Of a stretch of DNA of 64,000 nucleotides, positions 58,751 to 64,000 are shown piece by piece. Under the pieces are notes generated by a model. It saw nothing but the letters and a program-made list of their open reading frames with translations. It made no database searches and was not told where the DNA came from. Location: contig CAJKAR010000024.1 in assembly GCA_905197955.1 (NCBI GenBank), forward strand, positions 1-64,000, given 5' to 3'. Origin of the DNA: an uncultured Lentisphaeria bacterium (GTDB lineage Bacteria > Verrucomicrobiota > Lentisphaeria > Victivallales > UBA1829). The stretch's first letter is position 1. Each line of letters begins with the position of its first letter. Position numbers and translations under genes: made by a program.

Positions 58751-60079
58751 TCAGGCGGCCGGCTTGTTCCTCTTCGCGGAGAAGAGGATGGAAAGCAGCA
58801 TGAAGACCGCTAGAACGTAGGGATAGCAGAGAAATTTCAGAACATCCGGTGAAGAGACCGGAATGGATGCCTTGCTCGCCAGTCCGACTGCCGCCAGAAC
58901 CTGCGCTCCGTAGGGCAGAATTCCCTGTATGATGCAGGAGGATGTGTCCAGCAGACTGGCGGAGCGCTTCGGCTCGATGTCATAGCGTTCGGAGATATCC
59001 TTTGCAATCGGTCCGGCAATGACGATCGCGACCGTGTTGTTGGCGGTAAAAACATTGACTGCCATGACCAGCAGGGAGATTCCCAGTTCGCCGCCTCTGC
59101 GTCCATGAATGTGCTTTTCGATTTGAAGCAGAATGTATTCGATTCCCCCGTTGTACCGGATCACTTTCAAGAGGCCTCCTGCGAGGAGCGCCACGATCAG
59201 GGTTTCCGACATGCTGAGCGATCCTTTGCCCATGACATCGAGGAATCCCCAGAAATCGAACGCTCCGTTGAGAATGCCGATGATTCCGCTGAAGAGTGTC
59301 CCGAACATCAGCAGCGCCATGACATTGAATCCGAACAGCGCCAGCACAAGCACGCACAGATACGGCAGAACTGAAACATACGAAAACCAGTTCAGCGGCT
59401 TGAGTTCGGGCGCATAAGCTCCTTTGCTCAGAAAGATATAGAGAAGGACCGTGAAGAATGCTGCTGGAATTGCAATGCGGATGTTCGAGTGGAATTTGCT
59501 TCTCATTTCCACATTCTGGGTCCGGGTTGCGGCGATTGTGGTGTCGGAGATCATGGAAAGATTGTCTCCGAACATGGCCCCGCCGACCACCGCGCCGAGA
59601 CAGAGTCCAATGGATAATCCGATATTTCCTGTCAGATCAATCGCAATCGGCGTCAGCGCCACGATCGTTCCCACCGAGGTCCCGATGGAGATGGATATGA
59701 AACAGGCCACTAGAAAGAGTCCGCAGAGAATCAGATTCGGTGGAATGAACTGCAACGCAATCGCACTTGCCGCTTCCACCGCGCCCATGGCTTTGGCGGT
59801 TGCCGCGAACGCTCCGGCAAGAATGAAGATCAGACACATTGTCATGATATCGACATTGCCCATGCCGTGGGCAAAGAGTTCGATCTTGCTGCGGAGGGAG
59901 GATTTACGGTCCAGAACCAGAGCCACAGCGGAAGCCACCAGAAACGCGATCGGCATCGGAACCTTGTAGAAACTGCCCGCGCAGATGGAGACTCCAATAT
60001 AAAAAATCAGGAATACAGCAAAAGGCACCAGAGCTTTTGCCCGTGGCGGACGGCAGGCGGAGAAATCGGTAATATCCAT
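58751..60079 (-). CDS. NhaC-family Na+/H+ antiporter
   Basis: 442 residues with about 11-12 transmembrane helices. NhaC-type features: FISISIGTSVGTIVALTPIAID, GAVVGGAMFGDNLSMISDTTIAA (the GDNLS/SDTT block, which lines the ion path), NGGIEYIL and SCIIQGILPYGAQVLAA near the end. NhaC relatives exchange sodium for protons, some exchange organic acids such as malate and lactate. The Shine-Dalgarno is weak. It begins 15 bp after the KD-repeat protein gene and may be cotranscribed with it. Confidence 0.9.
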   Translation of the reverse strand: MDITDFSACRPPRAKALVPFAVFLIFYIGVSICAGSFYKVPMPIAFLVASAVALVLDRKSSLRSKIELFAHGMGNVDIMTMCLIFILAGAFAATAKAMGAVEAASAIALQFIPPNLILCGLFLVACFISISIGTSVGTIVALTPIAIDLTGNIGLSIGLCLGAVVGGAMFGDNLSMISDTTIAATRTQNVEMRSKFHSNIRIAIPAAFFTVLLYIFLSKGAYAPELKPLNWFSYVSVLPYLCVLVLALFGFNVMALLMFGTLFSGIIGILNGAFDFWGFLDVMGKGSLSMSETLIVALLAGGLLKVIRYNGGIEYILLQIEKHIHGRRGGELGISLLVMAVNVFTANNTVAIVIAGPIAKDISERYDIEPKRSASLLDTSSCIIQGILPYGAQVLAAVGLASKASIPVSSPDVLKFLCYPYVLAVFMLLSILFSAKRNKPAA

Positions 60080-60094
60080 GAGTGATGCACCGGA

Positions 60095-60829
60095 TCAATC
60101 TTCTTCTTCGCTGTCTTTATCTTTGTCCTTGTCTTTATCCTTGTCCTTATCTTTATCCTTGTCTTTATTCTTGTCCTTATCTTTATCCTTGTCCTTGTTT
60201 TTCTTTTTTTCAGACTTCTTTTTCTTTCCTGTTTTTTTCGAGGGGCCGCCAAAGGAGACCGTTGTATCGCCGGCTTTTGCCTCAATGGCTGTTCCACCGC
60301 TGTTGCCTTTCCAGAGATGCCGTCCGGTATCGCGTCGCTCCACATCCGCGGGGAAGGGGTTGCCCGAGGGCTTTTTCAGAGTATTTTCCAGTACGAGGCC
60401 TTTTGGTTTTTTTGTAGAGGATATCTGATCCTCATATTTTTTCCGGATGTCGTCCGGCAGATCCGAGATGCTGACGATGGTGATTCCTCCCCAATGCGAA
60501 ACTCGCGCTCCGCTGGCGTTGAAACCGAGAATCTTATATTTTTTGAAGACCGTTCCGCTTTTGGTTTTCAGGTCGGGACGGTTCGCGATAAGTTTTCTGC
60601 GGCGTTCGATTTTTGTGATGTATTTCTGAACCTCATCTTTCCGGTCATCGGGCCAATCTTCCAGCGGGATCAGGACTCCGCCGGTGGAATGCAGGATTGT
60701 CAGACCTTCCGCGCTGTATCCGGCAACCGTGTAATTCTGGAATGTCTTGCCGGATTTCGTTGTGATGTCTCTGGCCTGGACCAGCGCCAGCGGTACAAAG
60801 AGAATCAAAAATAAGAAAAAATATTTCAT
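60095..60829 (-). CDS. Secreted protein with duplicated PVC-type repeat and Lys-Asp tail
   Basis: 244 residues. Signal peptide MKYFFLFLILFVPLALVQA, then two related units of about 50 residues: DITTKSGKTFQNYTVAGYSA..GLTILHSTGG..PDD and DLKTKSGTVFKKYKILGFNA..ARVSHWGG..PDD. This short beta-type repeat is often seen singly or in tandem in PVC-group proteins and has no known role. A linker follows, then a tail of Lys-Lys clusters and about 15 Lys-Asp or Lys-Asn dipeptides, ending in Ser-Glu-Glu-Glu-Asp. The tail is encoded by a hexanucleotide repeat. AAGGAAGCGGAG precedes the ATG. Function unknown; envelope binding to polyanions is a guess. Confidence 0.8.
   Translation of the reverse strand: MKYFFLFLILFVPLALVQARDITTKSGKTFQNYTVAGYSAEGLTILHSTGGVLIPLEDWPDDRKDEVQKYITKIERRRKLIANRPDLKTKSGTVFKKYKILGFNASGARVSHWGGITIVSISDLPDDIRKKYEDQISSTKKPKGLVLENTLKKPSGNPFPADVERRDTGRHLWKGNSGGTAIEAKAGDTTVSFGGPSKKTGKKKKSEKKKNKDKDKDKDKNKDKDKDKDKDKDKDKDKDSEEED
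60113..60202 (-). repeat. Hexanucleotide repeat encoding Lys-Asp/Asn dipeptides
   Basis: Fifteen consecutive 6-bp units of the form (g/a)t(c/t)(c/t)tt on the plus strand, encoding Lys-Asp (twice Lys-Asn) on the minus strand. Third-codon positions vary among units, so the protein repeat is under selection or old, yet the tract could still change length by slippage in steps of two residues. Confidence 0.85.
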
Positions 60830-60960
60830 GGCTCCGCTTCCTTTCTATATTTATTAAAGATAACACGAAAAAAACAAGATGCAAGTTTGTCGGCGTTTCA
60901 GAAAGATTGAAAAAAAGAAAAAAGTTTTTTCCCCTGTTGCCGATTCCTTTTCACGGGCTC

Positions 60961-60988
60961 TTGATTTTATTTTGTTTGAACGTATATT
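60961..60988 (+). promoter_or_regulatory. Promoter of the alanine racemase gene
   Basis: TTGATT (60961-60966), 16-bp spacer, TATATT (60983-60988), about 40 bp before the start codon. Confidence 0.5.
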
Positions 60989-61026
60989 GACGTATCACAA
61001 AAAAACAACCCGGGAGAAGAGATATC

Positions 61027-62172
61027 ATGACAGTGCCGGACGTGGCCCCGAAAAGCAGGGTGTGGGTCGAAATCAATCTGGATACCATCGAACGCAATTT
61101 CAAACACATTCAGGAAGCCGTGAAGCCGCTTCAGGTTCTGGCTGTGCTCAAGGCGAATGCCTACGGGCTTGGCGTGGAGAAGATCGCGGAGCGGCTGAAC
61201 AGCGCGGGCGCCGCCGGTTTCTGTGTGGCGGAACTGAAAGAGGCTCTGCCTCTGGTGAAGTTCGGCAAACCTGTGCAGATCCTGGGGGCGGTGCTGGATT
61301 ATGAAATTCCGGAAGCGGTCCGGAACCATATCATTCTCGGAATTACGGATGTGGAGACTGCGGAAAAGATCAGCCGGGAATCCGTTCGGCAGGGGGTCAC
61401 GACCGAGGTGCATCTGAAGGTCGATACGGGGATGGGACGGCTCGGAATTCTGGAAAAGGATGTCCTGACCGTTGCAAAAAAGACCGCCAAACTGCCAAAT
61501 CTGGATCTGAAAGGTATTTATACTCATTTCCCGATCGCCTATCATGGTGCCGATCGTTACAGTTTTGCTCAGGCCGCCCGCTTCCTCTCCATCATTGACA
61601 CTCTGGCGAAGAACGGGATCGAACTGGAAAAACGGCACATTGCCAACAGCGATGCGATCAACAACTGTCCATTTGCCTGTGTTCCGCCCTTCACGCATGT
61701 CCGGGCGGGGATCAATCTGCACGGGTCCTTCGATACCGAGGGGCAGCGTGCGTTGAAACTGGAACCTGTGCTTTCGCTGAAAACCTATCTTGTCGCGGTG
61801 CGGACGCTTCCCGCGGGACACACCATCGGTTACGGCTGCACCTGCAAACTCTTCAAGGATACGCGGGTTGGAACGATCGCCGCGGGATATGCCGACGGAC
61901 TCCCGCTGAATCTTTCCAATCGCGGCTATGTGCTTGTGAAAGGGCGCCTCTGTCCGATCCTCGGACGTCTTTCGATGGATTACACGACCATCTCTCTGGA
62001 CAGTTTCGAGGAGGGAGAGGTCAAGCCGGGCGAGATCGTCACCTGCATCGGCGGAGAGGGCGCAAACCGGATCACCGTTGAAGACTGGGCGCAGATCAAA
62101 GGCACTCATTCCTACGATGTGATCTGTTCTTTCGGAACGCGGGTCGAGCGCGTTTGTGTAACGGATAACTGA
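61027..62172 (+). CDS. alr: Alanine racemase
   Basis: 381 residues; PLP enzyme converting L- to D-alanine for peptidoglycan. The PLP lysine is K42 in VLAVLKANAYGLG, preceded by VEINLDTIERNF. Further family motifs are HLKVDTGMGRLG, IYTHFPIAY, HIANSDAI, VRAGINLHG (where alr usually has RPGIALYG), and the second catalytic region GYGCTCKLFKDTRVG with the family tyrosine, followed by GYADGLP and GRLSMDYTTISL. The enzyme is of normal length. The C-terminal CGTR-like ending is present as SFGTRVERV. GGGAG lies upstream of the ATG. Followed after 22 bp by a small lipoprotein gene and then an esterase, probably one transcript. Confidence 0.95.
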   Translation: MTVPDVAPKSRVWVEINLDTIERNFKHIQEAVKPLQVLAVLKANAYGLGVEKIAERLNSAGAAGFCVAELKEALPLVKFGKPVQILGAVLDYEIPEAVRNHIILGITDVETAEKISRESVRQGVTTEVHLKVDTGMGRLGILEKDVLTVAKKTAKLPNLDLKGIYTHFPIAYHGADRYSFAQAARFLSIIDTLAKNGIELEKRHIANSDAINNCPFACVPPFTHVRAGINLHGSFDTEGQRALKLEPVLSLKTYLVAVRTLPAGHTIGYGCTCKLFKDTRVGTIAAGYADGLPLNLSNRGYVLVKGRLCPILGRLSMDYTTISLDSFEEGEVKPGEIVTCIGGEGANRITVEDWAQIKGTHSYDVICSFGTRVERVCVTDN

Positions 62173-62194
62173 ACTCTTTCAGGAGACAACCACA

Positions 62195-62680
62195 ATGAAA
62201 AAGATGCTTTCTCTTCTTCTCGGTTCCCTTTTCATGGCGGCGCTGACCGCCTGCATCAACATCGACTATGACGGCATTTCCGATCCTCCGCTTTCCTCCG
62301 GAGAAAAGGTGACAGTCTATTTCTCTCCGGAGCAGATTCCCGTGAAGGAATATACCATTCTCGGAACTCTGACTGCCAGTGCGGGGACAACCTATACCTC
62401 TGCGGAGGTCGAGGCGAAAATCAAAAACTTTGCCCGTGACAACGGCGCAAACGGCGTTCTGATTACTGATGTCGACCGGGTTTATGCCGGAATGGCGCGC
62501 ACCGATCAGATCAACAATCAGGCAAGTTATCGCTGGATCGTCGATGACTCCTCCGGCAATTCCTTCCGCTATTTCCGCGAGGATATGCTCGATTACAGCA
62601 AACGCAACCAGCCCGAAAAGCCCGTTTATGATATCACGATCAAAGCCAAACTGCTGAGACTCCCGGAGAAAACAAAATGA
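62195..62680 (+). CDS. Hypothetical lipoprotein
   Basis: 161 residues; family not recognised. Lipoprotein signal MKKMLSLLLGSLFMAALTAC with lipobox LTAC (Cys 20). The mature part has VKVYFSPEQ-like beta strands (VTVYFSPEQIPVKEYTILGTL) and an alpha/beta segment VEAKIKNFARDNGANGVLITDV, a pattern seen in small envelope proteins in which an AKxxGANGV helix-strand unit follows a LGxxxA strand (YbjQ/heavy-metal-binding-like). AGGAG lies 9 nt before the ATG. The stop overlaps the esterase start (ATGA), so they are translationally coupled. Confidence 0.75.
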   Translation: MKKMLSLLLGSLFMAALTACINIDYDGISDPPLSSGEKVTVYFSPEQIPVKEYTILGTLTASAGTTYTSAEVEAKIKNFARDNGANGVLITDVDRVYAGMARTDQINNQASYRWIVDDSSGNSFRYFREDMLDYSKRNQPEKPVYDITIKAKLLRLPEKTK

Positions 62681-63831
62681 ATCTGGAGCAGACCCCCTTC
62701 CGTTCCATCCGCGAACTTTATCAAACGCCGGCCGTGTTCCCGGCATCGGTTTATGCCTATCCCGGGGTAACGCAGATTTTTTATGAGAGTGTACCTTATC
62801 ACGGGAAAACGACGCGGGTTTTTGCCTGTTACTCGCTGCCGGAAGGGGCCTCGCCGGAGCATCCGGTTCCCGGGATCGTTCTGATCCACGGCGGGGGCGG
62901 GACCGCTCTTGCAGACTGGGTGACGCTCTGGAACAAAAGGGGATATGCGGCGATTTCCATGGATACCTGCGGATCCACTCCCTGCTGGGCACCGAGTCCA
63001 TGCTGCTGGCAGTGGCCGTCGCACGAGTTCGGAGGTCCCCGCGGATGGGGACGCTTCGAGGAGGCGGCGATTCCTCCGGAGGAGCAGTGGCCGTACCATG
63101 CGGTTTCCGCGGCGATTCTCGGACACTCCTTCCTGCGTTCGCTGCCCGGGGTGGATTCTTCCCGCATCGGCGTGACGGGCATCTCCTGGGGGGGAGTCCT
63201 GACTTGCATGGTCGCCGGACTTGACGACCGTTTCCGTTTCGCCATTCCGGTTTATGGATGCGGATTCCTGAATGAGATTTCGTCGGCGCTCCAGTTCGAA
63301 CATCCTCAGTCCACGCCGGAACTGCGGGAAAAGTGGTTTTCACTCTGGGATCCTGGAATTTATCTGGAAAATGCGGCGCTGCCGATGCTCTTTTTCAGCG
63401 GAAGCAATGATTTTGCATTCCCTCCGCCGTCGTTGCAGAGATCGTTCGATACGGCCCCGTCGGCGATGAAGCGTCTTTCCGTGCGGGTCGCCTATCCGCA
63501 CGATCATACGTCCTCGTGGAAGGAGGAGACTATTTTTGATTTTGCAGATGCTGTTCTGAATCATCGTTCCGTACCGGAAATTTCCCGGATCGAACGGAAC
63601 GGCGATACGTTGTCGGTCCGGGTCTCCTCAGATCGCCGCATCCGTTCCGCCGAGTTCAACTTCACCCGCGCGGAAGGATACTGGCAGGATCGCCGCTGGA
63701 ACTCGCAGACTCTCGAATTGAAAAACGGCGTGCTGACCGCAACAGTTCCACGCTGTGCGACTGTCGCATATTTCAATATTTTCGATATCGACGGCTGCTG
63801 TTACAGTTCCAACATTCTGCAGCTCAAATAA
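62677..63831 (+). CDS. Alpha/beta hydrolase (acetylxylan-esterase/dienelactone-hydrolase-like)
   Basis: 384 residues. Alpha/beta-hydrolase core with the oxyanion segment GIVLIHGGGGTALADWV (residues 66-82), nucleophile S170 in GVTGISWGG, Asp candidate D245 in FFSGSNDFAFPPP, and catalytic His candidates H275/H277 in YPHDHTSSW. An insertion with four Cys (about residues 98-110, STPCWAPSPCCWQW) lies next to the active site. A beta-type domain of about 90 residues (from about 295) follows the catalytic part. There is no signal peptide. It probably removes acetyl or similar esters from imported sugars, but the substrate is not known. The convergent VOC gene ends 13 bp away. Confidence 0.85.
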   Translation: MNLEQTPFRSIRELYQTPAVFPASVYAYPGVTQIFYESVPYHGKTTRVFACYSLPEGASPEHPVPGIVLIHGGGGTALADWVTLWNKRGYAAISMDTCGSTPCWAPSPCCWQWPSHEFGGPRGWGRFEEAAIPPEEQWPYHAVSAAILGHSFLRSLPGVDSSRIGVTGISWGGVLTCMVAGLDDRFRFAIPVYGCGFLNEISSALQFEHPQSTPELREKWFSLWDPGIYLENAALPMLFFSGSNDFAFPPPSLQRSFDTAPSAMKRLSVRVAYPHDHTSSWKEETIFDFADAVLNHRSVPEISRIERNGDTLSVRVSSDRRIRSAEFNFTRAEGYWQDRRWNSQTLELKNGVLTATVPRCATVAYFNIFDIDGCCYSSNILQLK

Positions 63832-63843
63832 TTAAGAGAAAAT

Positions 63844-64000
63844 TTATTCCAGAATGCACTCTTTTCCGGTGAGCTGACAGCTTTCCGGTGTATATTCGTG
63901 CAGTTCGATCCGGACTCCATCGGGATCCGCGGTCCATGCCTGCCAGGAGTGGTCGGCACCCATTTTTTTCGCATCGACCGCATAGCCGGCTTTTTTCAGG
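63844..64000 (-). CDS. VOC/glyoxalase-family protein, C-terminal part (cut by window edge)
   Basis: The minus-strand frame from 63999 to the stop at 63844-63846 reads 51 residues, including KKMGADHSWQAWTADPDGVR and IELHEYTPES. This matches the last beta-alpha-beta unit of vicinal oxygen chelate proteins, in which the final Glu (in IELHE) is a metal ligand. The N-terminal part lies beyond the window. The reaction cannot be told from this fragment. Confidence 0.75.
   Translation of the reverse strand, partial: LKKAGYAVDAKKMGADHSWQAWTADPDGVRIELHEYTPESCQLTGKECILE

Noticed and set aside
60113..60202. Repeat tract as a CRISPR array
   Set aside because: Units are 6 bp, contiguous, without spacers, and in frame within a coding sequence.
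63801..63983. 60-codon minus-strand frame at the right edge
   Set aside because: Wrong frame; the neighbouring frame ending at 63844 carries a convincing VOC-family C-terminus.

Overview
The window most likely comes from a gut-type member of the Lentisphaerota (Victivallis-like) or a close relative in the PVC group. Supporting signs are three pseudopilins with the FTLIELLVV N-terminus and the H-x9-DG C-terminal signature, an LptD-like outer-membrane protein (so a diderm cell), a short PVC-style repeat protein, many host-glycan glycosidases each next to its own regulator, and a 2701-residue repeat protein. This placement is inferred; no rRNA or tRNA gene is present to confirm it.

Layout. 236-8341 is one giant surface-type repeat protein with its own promoter and terminator. 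8554-14088 holds a membrane HExxH protein, a Nif3-like protein, an AraC regulator, and a DtxR-type metal regulator followed by feoB. 14298-23443 (minus strand) is a glycan region built from two diverged copies of a pseudopilin + secreted GH5 cassette, a GH38 mannosidase and a LacI regulator. 23648-31145 is mostly housekeeping: YihY/BrkB, an M20 amidohydrolase, LptD and ProS. 31208-36090 holds a GH29 fucosidase, a decayed amidohydrolase end, a clan GH-D-like glycosidase divergent from an AraC regulator, and an SDR. 36333-40194 is a third pseudopilin followed by two GH5 genes. 40199-42919 (minus) has QueH, ferritin, an acetyltransferase and an AraC regulator. 43115-53045 is a probable sialoglycan region: RIP/Asp-box sialidase-like protein, binding protein plus fused permease of an ABC importer, and two tandem sialate O-acetylesterases. 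53185-64000 contains a lipoprotein, an XRE regulator, ClpC-Nudix-PfkB, an NhaC antiporter with a KD-repeat protein, alanine racemase, a small lipoprotein with an esterase, and the end of a VOC-family gene cut by the window.

The most interesting pattern is the pseudopilin-GH5 cassette, present three times. Each copy has a near-consensus sigma70 promoter, and in all three a 14-bp palindromic operator begins exactly 10 nt after the -10 box (9 nt between), centred near +10. Two cassettes share a LacI-type operator (consensus about TTCTCnCGnGAGAA) and lie next to a LacI gene; the third has an unrelated palindrome, TGGAAAAATTTCCA, on both sides of the promoter. I infer a modular system in which a dedicated pseudopilin is co-expressed with a secreted glycosidase under substrate-specific repression.

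The glycosidases (GH38, GH29, GH-D-like, sialidase-like, O-acetylesterases, GH5) together suggest use of host or complex glycans: GH5 enzymes and esterases carry signal peptides, while GH38, GH29, the GH-D-like enzyme and the sialidase-like protein do not and probably work on imported oligosaccharides.
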